From NCBI GenBank assembly GCA_964521085.1, contig CAZFPL010000063.1, forward strand, positions 1-18,073: DNA of 18,073 nucleotides, read 5' to 3'. The position numbers were made by a program, and so were the translations under genes. This DNA comes from JAFGKK01 sp964521085 (GTDB taxonomy: Bacteria > Chloroflexota > Anaerolineae > Anaerolineales > RBG-16-64-43). Under the pieces are notes generated by a model. The model ran no database searches and was not told where the DNA came from. It saw only the letters and a list, made by a program, of their open reading frames with translations. How positions within the stretch are numbered: the stretch's first letter is position 1; the number at the start of each line of letters is the position of its first letter. Below are positions 7,630 to 14,526 of the stretch, piece by piece.

Positions 7630-8193
7630 TCAGTCTTCCAACATTTTTTCGGTCTTCAAGATCAGATCCAGTCGGCGGATCAGTTTTTCCCTGGTGCCGT
7701 CGTTGACGATCGTATGGTCGGCCAGGGCGATGGGCCCGCCCTTCTCGATATTCTCGATTTCCGAATAATCGCGGGAGACGGCCTCCGCAAGGGTAAGCGG
7801 GCGTTCTTCCCGGCGCGCCAGGCGTTCATACCGGAGCGCGCGGGGCGTGAACACGGCGATGACAAGCAGGCCATCCCCATACTTCTCCTTGAGGATTTTA
7901 TATTCGGAGAAGCTGTAAAGGCCGTCGATGAGTACGCGTTTTCCCTCTTGCAGCAGGGCTTCGATTTTGGGAAGGGAGAGGCGGGCGAAGGCTCCCATGC
8001 CGTGTGTCCGCCGCAGTTCCTCGCGCACGGCGCGCTCGTTTTTCTCGTTGACCTCGAGGCCGCGGCGTTTCACCTCGTCGATCGTCAGGCCGCCGAAATA
8101 GATTTTGACGAATCCGAGTTTCTCCAGCCGCTCGCCGGCAACGCTCTTCCCCGAGCCGCACATACCCACGGTGGCGATGATTTGCCTTTTCAT
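7630..8193 (-). CDS. P-loop NTPase, nucleotide-kinase-like (CoaE / UPF0200-like AAA family)
   Basis: From the ATG at 8193 the product has 187 residues. The Walker A motif GMCGSGKS is at 10-17, a Walker B-like VLIDGLYS at about 87-94, and an Arg-rich lid RYERLARREERPLT at about 121-134. The end, ALADHTIVNDG, resembles the adenine-binding N-x-G region of dephospho-CoA and related small kinases. The substrate is unknown, but pairing with a dCMP deaminase suggests a (deoxy)nucleotide. An in-frame ATG at 8226 would add 11 residues. I prefer 8193 because a strong promoter (8233-8205) would start transcription only about 5 nt before it, giving a nearly leaderless message. No ribosome site is seen before either start. 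Confidence 0.82.
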   Translation of the reverse strand: MKRQIIATVGMCGSGKSVAGERLEKLGFVKIYFGGLTIDEVKRRGLEVNEKNERAVREELRRTHGMGAFARLSLPKIEALLQEGKRVLIDGLYSFSEYKILKEKYGDGLLVIAVFTPRALRYERLARREERPLTLAEAVSRDYSEIENIEKGGPIALADHTIVNDGTREKLIRRLDLILKTEKMLED

Positions 8194-8204
8194 AAGCGCC
8201 GAGA

Positions 8205-8233
8205 ATGATAAGAAAGAGTCGCTCATCTGTCAA
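8205..8233 (-). promoter_or_regulatory. Candidate sigma70-type promoter for the kinase-deaminase pair
   Basis: On the minus strand, TTGACA (8233-8228, a perfect -35) is followed after exactly 17 bp by TATCAT (8210-8205, five of six for the -10). The expected transcription start is near 8198, about 5 nt before the kinase ATG at 8193. The -35 box overlaps the TGA that ends the methyltransferase remnant. Confidence 0.6.
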
Positions 8234-8301
8234 CGGAAACGACGGGCCGGGAATTCCCTATCAAACCGCTTTTCGATCATTTTCCTTTTCCATGCATTCA
8301 T
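8230..8301 (-). pseudogene. 5' remnant of a second methyltransferase gene
   Basis: Minus-strand reading from 8301 gives MNAWKRKMIEKRFDREFPARRFR and a TGA. The first 16 codons match the start of the methyltransferase at 6841 (MNESKQKKIEERFDRE), at both DNA and protein level; after that the similarity ends. The ATG lies 15 nt after the intact deacetylase stop, the same spacing as in copy A. It is too short to be a methyltransferase and is best read as the truncated second copy, cut at about 8254 where the deaminase-kinase segment begins. Confidence 0.75.
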
Positions 8302-8622
8302 AGGCGGCGTTAAGCCCTAAACGATCTGAACAAATCCGCCGGCATCCTTGGGTGCCATGCGGCGGTGCAGTATAAGAGGCCGATCCCTTTTCTCCGGATC
8401 GAGGAAATTGCTTTCTTCGAAAACCGTCAGCAGGTAGGCATAGCCCAACTCGCGGCAGATGGCGGTCGTACGGCCATTAAATGGAGAGAACGGCAGCGCC
8501 AGGCCGGCCGGCGCGATTCCGCGGGTTTTGAGATAATCGTGGCATCGGCCGATCTCTTCCTTTTGCGCCGCGGCGGGCAGCAGGGTTAAGATCGGGTGCG
8601 ACCAGGTATGGTTGCCGAATTC
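8254..8622. repeat. Direct repeat, copy B (deacetylase 3' end + methyltransferase 5' end)
   Basis: Counterpart of the segment at 6794-7155 in the same orientation. It comprises the last 101 codons of the intact deacetylase, the 15-nt spacer and 16 codons of a methyltransferase start. Here the deacetylase is the intact gene and the methyltransferase is the remnant, the mirror of copy A. Confidence 0.8.
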
Positions 8623-9249
8623 GAGGAACTCGCGCGGCGCGACATCCTTTTCGTCCATAAACAGATCATTCTTGGACGCAATCGCCGCCGGGTCCAACCC
8701 CTTTTGAGCAAAGAACAGATCCGCGTCCTTTTGAATCGCCATATTCCGCAGGGCTTTTGGATTCTTCGACCACTTGTAGAATCCCAATTTAGACAGCATT
8801 CCAAAATTATAAGAACTGCGCCGTGACCGCAGGAAACCGGTGAACTCCTCCTCCAGCCCATGCCGCATGAGGTAGCGGATTTTATCCCGCCACAGCAGAT
8901 CCCGGTTTCCAAGGACCGGCGGATTAATGAACATCGTGGCGGGAATGTGCATCGTCTGCAGGACCGGGTACGCCTCCTCCAGGATGCAGCGGTATCCATC
9001 GTCAAAACAAACGGCCGCATACGGCCCCCGCTGCCCCGTCGCGGCATCCATCCTCCCGGCGATTTCCCCCAGGCCGATGATCGTATAGTGGGCGGCGAGG
9101 TATTCCAGCTGTCTTCGAAATTCCGGCAGCGTCACCGTGTGGCCGGAGACTGTGAAATCGTTCCGCTTGTCCGAAACGAAATGGTAGAGAACGATCTCCA
9201 GGCGGATGGCAGAGGGATCGGGGACGGCTTTTCTTCGGAAAAGAAACAT
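8317..9249 (-). CDS. Polysaccharide deacetylase (NodB-homology, carbohydrate esterase 4-like)
   Basis: This 310-residue protein carries the NodB motifs. Motif 1 is VCFDDGYR (Asp83, Asp84) and the metal-binding HTWSHP includes His214 and His218; both are intact. Such enzymes remove N-acetyl groups from glycans, or deformylate modified sugars in the related surface-polysaccharide enzymes. There is no signal peptide or membrane segment, so a cytoplasmic precursor is the likely substrate. An insertion of about 110 residues (LLWRDKIRYLMRH...) separates the two motifs, as in the group found in glycan biosynthesis loci. The start at 9249 has only a weak purine stretch upstream. An extended -10 (9347-9339) lies about 90 nt upstream. 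The C-terminal third is duplicated at 6857-7155. Confidence 0.9.
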   Translation of the reverse strand: MFLFRRKAVPDPSAIRLEIVLYHFVSDKRNDFTVSGHTVTLPEFRRQLEYLAAHYTIIGLGEIAGRMDAATGQRGPYAAVCFDDGYRCILEEAYPVLQTMHIPATMFINPPVLGNRDLLWRDKIRYLMRHGLEEEFTGFLRSRRSSYNFGMLSKLGFYKWSKNPKALRNMAIQKDADLFFAQKGLDPAAIASKNDLFMDEKDVAPREFLEFGNHTWSHPILTLLPAAAQKEEIGRCHDYLKTRGIAPAGLALPFSPFNGRTTAICRELGYAYLLTVFEESNFLDPEKRDRPLILHRRMAPKDAGGFVQIV

Positions 9250-9338
9250 GTTGGATTTTTCCGGGCGCCATGGGTTGGAGAATGACGGGCGGTGGAATAC
9301 TGCCGGTTCGAATCACCTTCCGGCGAATAATCGGGATG

Positions 9339-9347
9339 ATTATAGCA
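9339..9347 (-). promoter_or_regulatory. Candidate extended -10 promoter for the deacetylase gene
   Basis: The minus strand reads TGCTATAAT, a perfect extended -10 box (TGn plus TATAAT). No good -35 is present 17-18 bp upstream, which extended -10 promoters can do without. It would give a leader of about 80 nt before the ATG at 9249. It lies in the divergent region shared with the plus-strand NAD genes. Confidence 0.45.
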
Positions 9348-9398
9348 TGCGTGAAGTGCACCGATTCCCCGCGGCACATACCAAAAAAAAGAGGTGGT

Positions 9399-10283
9399 AT
9401 GATTCACAGCATGACACTACGTCTGGCTTTGGCTCAGATCTCCACCAAACTCGGGGATGTTCAGGCCAATTTGGAAAAACACCTGGCTTGCATCCGCCGC
9501 GCCCGGAAAGCGGGAGCCCAGTTGATCGTCTTCCCAGAGCTCTCGCTGACCGGCTATGCTCTGCAAGACCTGGCGCCGGCGGTCGCATGCCAGCCCACCC
9601 AGGAGGATCCGGTCTTCCGGTCGCTCCTTCGGGCCAGCCTGGTGATCGACATCGCCGTCGGGTTCGTAGAAGAGGACGTCCGCAACCGGTTCTACATCTC
9701 TTCCGCCTACCTCTCGCACGGCGACGTGGTTCACGTCCACCGCAAGGTATATCTGCCGACCTACGGGATGTTCGACGAAGGGCGTTTCTTTGCGCTCGGC
9801 GACCGGGTGCAGGCGTTCGATACGAACTTCGGCCGGATGGGGATGCTTATCTGCGAGGATTTCTGGCACGCCTCGCCGCCGTACCTGCTCTGGCTGGATG
9901 GGGCCGACCTCTTCCTCTTCATGTCCTCTTCGCCCGGGCGCGGGCTGGGTGCGGGAGCCGAATTGGAGACGGCGCGCTGGGTCGAGCGGGTCAACCGCGG
10001 TTATGCCAACCTGTTCACCGCCTTCGTGGCCCACACCAACAAGGTCGGCTTCGAAGATGGATTGAATTTCTGGGGCGGCGCGATGGTGTTCGACCCGAAC
10101 GGCAAGCAGATTGCCAAAGGGCCGTATCACGAGGAAGCGCTTACGCTGACCGAGCTTGATTTGAACCAGTTGCATCGCACCCGCGCGCGCCTGCCGCTTC
10201 TGCGCGACGAACGCACGGCGCTTATGCAGCGCGAGTTGCAGCGGATCCTGGCCGAATCCGGCCACACCACCAATCTGCGATAA
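9399..10283 (+). CDS. Nitrilase-superfamily amidohydrolase, probable glutaminase subunit for NAD+ synthetase
   Basis: The 294-residue protein has the nitrilase Glu-Lys-Cys triad: Glu47 in FPELSLTGY, Lys116 in HRKVYLPTYGMFDEG and Cys152 in LICEDFW. The ICED-x-W and LPxYGxFDE forms are those of the glutaminase domain of glutamine-dependent NAD+ synthetases rather than of generic amidases. nadE follows 11 bp downstream, so the protein probably hydrolyses glutamine and supplies ammonia to NadE. The ATG at 9399 has AGAGGTGG just upstream with short spacing. The ATG at 9411, which starts the first strand directly, would be about 16 nt from that site, so 9399 is chosen with moderate confidence. In most bacteria with this domain it is fused to NadE; here it is separate. 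Confidence 0.88.
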   Translation: MIHSMTLRLALAQISTKLGDVQANLEKHLACIRRARKAGAQLIVFPELSLTGYALQDLAPAVACQPTQEDPVFRSLLRASLVIDIAVGFVEEDVRNRFYISSAYLSHGDVVHVHRKVYLPTYGMFDEGRFFALGDRVQAFDTNFGRMGMLICEDFWHASPPYLLWLDGADLFLFMSSSPGRGLGAGAELETARWVERVNRGYANLFTAFVAHTNKVGFEDGLNFWGGAMVFDPNGKQIAKGPYHEEALTLTELDLNQLHRTRARLPLLRDERTALMQRELQRILAESGHTTNLR

Positions 10284-10294
10284 CGAGGAAGACA

Positions 10295-11128
10295 ATGGTC
10301 AATGTAACCGAACTCCTGGAGATCAACACCGAACTGGCGCGCAAGATCCTGACTTCCTTTCTGCACGAAGAGGTCACCCGCACCGGGATGACCCGCGCCG
10401 TGGTGGGGGTTTCCGGCGGGGTGGATTCCGCCCTCTCGTGTTTCCTGGCGGCGGAAGCGCTTGGACCGGCCAACGTCGTGGCGGTACGCATGCCGTACAA
10501 ACAATCCTCGCCGGATTCGCTGCACCATGCCCAACTTGTCATCCAAGCCACCGGGGTGAAGGCGCTGACGGTCGACATCACCCCGATGGTCGAGCCGCTT
10601 TTCGGACAATTCCCCAAAATGGATGCGCGCCGAAAAGGCAACATCATGGCGCGCCAGCGGATGATCATCCTCTACGACCAATCGGCGGAATGCAACGGGC
10701 TGGTGATCGGCACCGGCAACAAGACCGAAATCATGCTCGGCTATACCACACTCTACGGCGATTCCGCCTGCGCGATAAATCCATTGGGTGACCTTTATAA
10801 AACCCAGGTACGCCAGCTCGCGCGCGCCGTGGGTATGCCGGAGGAGATCATCGCCAAACCGCCGACGGCCGACTTGTGGACCGGGCAAACCGATGAGGGC
10901 GAACTGGGGTTCACCTACGAGGAGGTGGACAAGCTGCTTTACCTCCTTGTCGACGAACGATACAGCCCGGAGGAGTGCGTGCAGGCCGGCTTCAAGAAGG
11001 CGTTTGTCGAGCGCGTGGTCGAGACCGTCCGCTGCAACCAGTTCAAGCGGGTCCTCCCCCCGATCGCCAAGCTCAGCCACCGCACCGTCGGGTACGACTT
11101 CCTCTACCTTCGGGATTGGGGTACGTAA
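10295..11128 (+). CDS. nadE: NAD+ synthetase (stand-alone synthetase domain)
   Basis: The product catalyses the last step of NAD+ synthesis, amidation of nicotinate adenine dinucleotide with ATP and ammonia. In the 277 residues the PP-loop SGGVDS is at 40-45. NadE blocks follow: GTGNKTEIMLGYTTLYGDSACAINPLGDLYKTQV (about 139-172) and the deamido-NAD-binding KPPTADLWTGQTDE (about 188-201). The ATG at 10295 has GAGGAA 5 nt upstream and lies 11 bp after the nitrilase gene, so the two form an operon. The length matches ammonia-type NadE, with no fused glutaminase domain. The neighbour very likely supplies that activity. Confidence 0.95.
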   Translation: MVNVTELLEINTELARKILTSFLHEEVTRTGMTRAVVGVSGGVDSALSCFLAAEALGPANVVAVRMPYKQSSPDSLHHAQLVIQATGVKALTVDITPMVEPLFGQFPKMDARRKGNIMARQRMIILYDQSAECNGLVIGTGNKTEIMLGYTTLYGDSACAINPLGDLYKTQVRQLARAVGMPEEIIAKPPTADLWTGQTDEGELGFTYEEVDKLLYLLVDERYSPEECVQAGFKKAFVERVVETVRCNQFKRVLPPIAKLSHRTVGYDFLYLRDWGT

Positions 11129-11514
11129 CCCAGCCTACTCCTTGGATCAACCCGGACTTCACTTTCACTCTAAAAGCAGGGCAAATCGCCCGTTACGACC
11201 GAATACTCAGGTTTCTGCAGGGAAACAAGGGAAGGTACCACGTTAGGCAGTCGGACGGCCTTTCATCCCCCGCCACTAAAAACTCCAGAAAACTTCCACG
11301 TTTCCTCCACCACCCAGCATCACCCCGGATTTTCTTTTACAATCAACGAAAGAAACCGGCTGTTGAAAGACGATCATCCACGCATCATCCATCATTCAAT
11401 CCGGAAAAACCGCCCCCAACCTGCTGAGTCTTTGGACCGGACCGGCCGCTATCAATCGGTAACGTCCGATCCAGAGCGGATTAATGGAGGGAAGGATCCT
11501 TCGAGGAGATAGAA
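11129..11514 (+). other. 386-bp intergenic region between nadE and the lipoprotein array
   Basis: I see no convincing gene here. The first half (to about 11270) shows no clear terminator hairpin. The second half contains the block 11276-11344 shared with the region upstream of the second lipoprotein gene, and ends in a strong ribosome site (CGAGGAG) before the ATG at 11515. Confidence 0.5.
11276..11344 (+). promoter_or_regulatory. Upstream region shared by lipoprotein genes 1 and 2 (copy 1)
   Basis: This 69-bp block aligns without a gap to 14390-14458; I count about 48 identical positions. Both begin CTAAAA..CTCCAG, share TTCCTCCACC in the middle and end TACAATC at the same distance. TACAAT (11338-11343) is a reasonable -10, but no -35 consensus sits at the usual spacing, so an alternative sigma factor or an activator site is possible. 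It may equally be inherited duplication without function. Confidence 0.45.
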
Positions 11515-14337
11515 ATGATGCAAACAACCTTCCGACCCGCAAAAACGGCTTTGCCTTGGCGACAATTGAAGATCCATATTTGCCAGGCAAGCCTGTTTTC
11601 CATCTATCAATTCCTCCATCGTCAAATCCTGCAATCAATGATATTCCGTTTGTCGGTCATGGCGATCCTCCTGATATTGGCCGCGGGCTGCGGAGGGGGA
11701 GGAGGCCTCATGTTCACCGTCAACAGCGACGGCGACCAGGCGGATTCCAGCCCCGGCGACGGGTATTGCCGGACCGGTACCTCGGCGACGAACTGCACGC
11801 TGCGAGCCGCGATCGAGGAGGCCAATGCCATGGGCGGATCGCCATTGATCTCCTTCAACCTCCCGTCCGGCCACGAAACGATCTATGTCACCAGCCAACT
11901 TCCACAAATCACCGGCAAAGTTGTTATCGATGGGACCACGCAACCCGGTTACGATGGAGATATGCCCGTCGTCCGCGTCAATGGAATGAATGTCATAGCC
12001 TCCATCGACGGATTGCGTTCCTCCAGCAGTTCGGATGTCGGCGTGAAAGCCGTAGAGATTCTCAAATTTACGCATGACGGCGTTCACGCCAATGGAAAAC
12101 TCACGATGGACCATTCGTTTATCTCCGCGAACCAGAATATCGGGATCTCATCCTCCTCATCGAGCCTCACCTCCGACGTGAGCTCCATCACCTATTCGAA
12201 AATTGCGGGAAACGGAGGGACGGGACCGTACAGCTCGGGATTGTACATCTTCAGAAGGTCTTTTCTGCTGGAACACACGACCGTCAACCATACTTCGGGG
12301 CCTGGAATTACAAGCATGGAAGGAAATCTCACCTTGAACGACACTTCCGTGATGAATAACGAAGCGACCTCGGCCGGTTTCGTATACGGGGGCGGGATCT
12401 ATTTTGAAAGCATCGGGCTTTTAACGATCACCGCCAGTACGATTGAAGCCAACACCGCCATGGACGGCAGCGCCTGGGCCGGCGGGATCGCGATCAATGG
12501 CGGAAGCGTCAATATCACCGACAGCGTGATCACCGGGAACCAGGGATTCGCCAGCGGCGGGATCTATATCCATGGCGGCACGGTCCATCTCAACGGCTGC
12601 ACCCTGACCCAGAACGTCGGGTGGCACGCCGGCGGGATTTTCCTCTCGGATGCCGCGGGAGGCGAATTGTGGGTGGAGAACGGAACCCATATTGGAAAAC
12701 CCGGGGAGGGAAATACGGCTTCCATTTATTCCGAGGGGTACCGGTACGGGGGCGGGATCTTCAATCAGCGAAACGTCCACATCTCCGATTCGTCCATCGG
12801 GGACAACAGCGGGGTCGGGATCCAATCCGAATTCTCCGGCGCCTCCGGCTCGGTGGAGATATCTCATAGCCATATCGACAGCAATACCCTGGGAGGAATA
12901 TACGCGCTGAACACCAACCTTACATTCAACGACGGCTCCGTCTGGAACAATGGGGGCATCGGCATCGCCATGAAGGAGGGAAGCCTGCTGCTTCAAATCG
13001 CGAACGTCAAGGACAACAGCAGTCTCGGCCTGCAATTGCTCGACGCCGACCTGCAAATGATGGACAGCATTGTCAGTCGAAATATCGACGGCGGAATTGC
13101 GGTCGCCTCCCTGGAAGCGGCCGTCCCGGTGAACGCCCAGATCCAGGACAGCCAGATCCTCGACAACGGCAGGGCGGGGATCAGCGCCGAATTCGCCAAT
13201 CTGGTCATCAACGGCACAATCATCCAAGGCAATATGTTCAGCGGAATCGTAACCGACAGCGTGCAGCTTAACCTGACCAACAGCACGCTGTCCGACAACC
13301 AGACCCCCAAGGAAGGGGGAGGTATTTACGGGGCAAAAATCATTGCCGCCGTGATAAAGAATTCGACCATCTCCGGCAACACCGCTGCGGATTCGGGCGG
13401 CGGGGCGTTCTTTACAGGATGGCCCACCACCACGGTCCTCATCCTGGACTCGACCATCAGCGGAAATCAGGCCGGCACCAAGGGCGGCGGCATCGCAGCT
13501 ACCGGCGGATCGATCGAGCTTAACAATGTGACAATCACGGACAACACTGCGTCCAGCGGGGGCGGGATTTTCAATCAAACCGTCTTTGCCGTCGCCAACA
13601 GCATCGTCGCCAAAAACGGCGGCGCCAATTGCGATCCCCTGACCCCCCTCGTATCAAACGGCCACAATCTGGATGACGGCACATCCTGCGGTTTCTCCTC
13701 GATGGGCGATATTTCGAACGTGCCGGCTATTCTCGGTCTTCTGCAGGACAACGGCGGCGACACCTTCACCCACGCTTTGCTGCCTGGCAGCCCCGCCCTC
13801 GAAGCCGGCGACGACGCAACCTGCCTGCCGGTCGACCAGCGCGGGATCTCGCGCCCGCAGGGATTGCACTGCGACATGGGCGCGTATGAGGCGGAGAATC
13901 CAGCGACCGCCACGCCCCCGACGGTGACGAATACCCTGACCCCCACCCTCACACCAAGCCCGGCCGCAATCCTGTTTGACCCGGTGAATTTTTCCACAAA
14001 GATCATCTATGCTTCCGGCCGATCCTGCGATCCCAAGGAGATGACAATCCAGGTCAAGGTCACTCCGGAGGAATTCGTGCACTCCGTGGGCCTTTTCTTC
14101 CGTCTGGAGGAGAAAAATGGAACAAAGGTCGGTCCTTGGAGTGAAGGATTGGCGATGATCCCCAAAGGCGGCGGATGGTATGAGCTGACACTGTACGGTG
14201 AGAACCTAATCGGGAATTTCCAATCGCAGGACGAGATCTGGGTGGCGATCCAATTCGTCGCCAATGGGAAGGACGGCCGGGTCCTGGCCCACAGCCCGGT
14301 TTACCGGCAGGTGACCCTGGGGAAGTGCTATCAGTGA
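11515..14337 (+). CDS. CSLREA-type beta-helix lipoprotein, paralogue 1
   Basis: This 940-residue protein is predicted to be a surface lipoprotein. Residues 42-59 are a hydrophobic segment ending in the lipobox LAAGC (Cys59). Next comes a CSLREA-like module (FTVNSDGDQAD..PGDGYC..., then CTLRAAIEEANA from Cys94). Most of the length is a right-handed beta-helix with repeated GGGI(Y/F) and N-T-A turns. It is followed by a choice-of-anchor-Q-like closing segment (HALLPGSPALEAG...DQRGISRPQGLHCDMGAYE), a Thr/Pro-rich linker and a compact C-terminal domain (about 818-940) with two cysteines. The start at 11515 is supported by AGGAG 8 nt upstream, at a position homologous to the start of paralogue 2. 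This leaves a 41-residue extension before the signal peptide; a start at 11638 is possible but has no ribosome site. The ligand is unknown. Confidence 0.88.
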   Translation: MMQTTFRPAKTALPWRQLKIHICQASLFSIYQFLHRQILQSMIFRLSVMAILLILAAGCGGGGGLMFTVNSDGDQADSSPGDGYCRTGTSATNCTLRAAIEEANAMGGSPLISFNLPSGHETIYVTSQLPQITGKVVIDGTTQPGYDGDMPVVRVNGMNVIASIDGLRSSSSSDVGVKAVEILKFTHDGVHANGKLTMDHSFISANQNIGISSSSSSLTSDVSSITYSKIAGNGGTGPYSSGLYIFRRSFLLEHTTVNHTSGPGITSMEGNLTLNDTSVMNNEATSAGFVYGGGIYFESIGLLTITASTIEANTAMDGSAWAGGIAINGGSVNITDSVITGNQGFASGGIYIHGGTVHLNGCTLTQNVGWHAGGIFLSDAAGGELWVENGTHIGKPGEGNTASIYSEGYRYGGGIFNQRNVHISDSSIGDNSGVGIQSEFSGASGSVEISHSHIDSNTLGGIYALNTNLTFNDGSVWNNGGIGIAMKEGSLLLQIANVKDNSSLGLQLLDADLQMMDSIVSRNIDGGIAVASLEAAVPVNAQIQDSQILDNGRAGISAEFANLVINGTIIQGNMFSGIVTDSVQLNLTNSTLSDNQTPKEGGGIYGAKIIAAVIKNSTISGNTAADSGGGAFFTGWPTTTVLILDSTISGNQAGTKGGGIAATGGSIELNNVTITDNTASSGGGIFNQTVFAVANSIVAKNGGANCDPLTPLVSNGHNLDDGTSCGFSSMGDISNVPAILGLLQDNGGDTFTHALLPGSPALEAGDDATCLPVDQRGISRPQGLHCDMGAYEAENPATATPPTVTNTLTPTLTPSPAAILFDPVNFSTKIIYASGRSCDPKEMTIQVKVTPEEFVHSVGLFFRLEEKNGTKVGPWSEGLAMIPKGGGWYELTLYGENLIGNFQSQDEIWVAIQFVANGKDGRVLAHSPVYRQVTLGKCYQ

Positions 14338-14352
14338 CGCCTTTGCATCCCG

Positions 14353-14388
14353 ATCGCCCTCCGCCGTAGCCTTTCGGCGGAGGGCGAT
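14353..14388 (+). terminator. Strong hairpin after lipoprotein gene 1
   Basis: A perfect 14-bp inverted repeat, ATCGCCCTCCGCCG at 14353-14366 paired with 14375-14388, closes an 8-nt loop 16 nt after the stop codon. There is no T-run after it, so it may act as a processing or stability hairpin, or as a non-canonical terminator. Confidence 0.45.
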
Positions 14389-14389
14389 T

Positions 14390-14458
14390 CTAAAACCTCC
14401 AGGAAACATCCAACCTTCCTCCACCGCCAAACGCGCCAGGGCATTCCCGTATACAATC
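14390..14458 (+). promoter_or_regulatory. Upstream region shared by lipoprotein genes 1 and 2 (copy 2)
   Basis: Counterpart of 11276-11344, ending in TACAATC (TACAAT at 14452-14457). It starts immediately after the hairpin at 14353-14388, so gene 2 probably has its own promoter and is not simply read through from gene 1. The third gene lacks a recognisable copy. Confidence 0.45.
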
Positions 14459-14485
14459 CTATTGACACAACGTTTCTCTGAGATT

Positions 14486-14515
14486 CCGGCAGGGAATTCG
14501 CCGGCAGGGAGTTCG
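14486..14515 (+). repeat. 15-bp tandem repeat before the ribosome site of lipoprotein gene 2
   Basis: CCGGCAGGGAATTCG is followed directly by CCGGCAGGGAGTTCG, two 15-bp units differing at one base. They lie just before the GAGGAGGGAAAG ribosome site and the ATG at 14527, so they are in the untranslated leader. Confidence 0.7.
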
Positions 14516-14526
14516 AGGAGGGAAAG

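Noticed and set aside
7273..8208. 311-codon plus-strand open frame
   Set aside because: It is antisense to both the dCMP deaminase and the kinase and is a by-product of GC-rich codon bias.
9300..9325. GGTTCGAATC, which looks like a tRNA T-loop
   Set aside because: The flanking bases do not pair as a T-stem and no anticodon arm or acceptor stem is found around it.
10127..11080. 317-codon minus-strand open frame
   Set aside because: It is antisense to nadE, which has its PP-loop and full family pattern.
11690..11705. G-rich tract after the lipobox of lipoprotein 1 as a phase-variation switch
   Set aside because: The uninterrupted G-runs are only about five bases and are split by A residues, too short to suggest slippage.
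12421..13578. 385-codon minus-strand open frame
   Set aside because: It is the complement of the beta-helix of lipoprotein 1. The repetitive Gly/Asn/Asp codons read as a long Asp/Val-rich frame on the reverse strand.
14462..14490. TTGACA upstream of lipoprotein gene 2
   Set aside because: There is no -10-like sequence 16-18 bp downstream.
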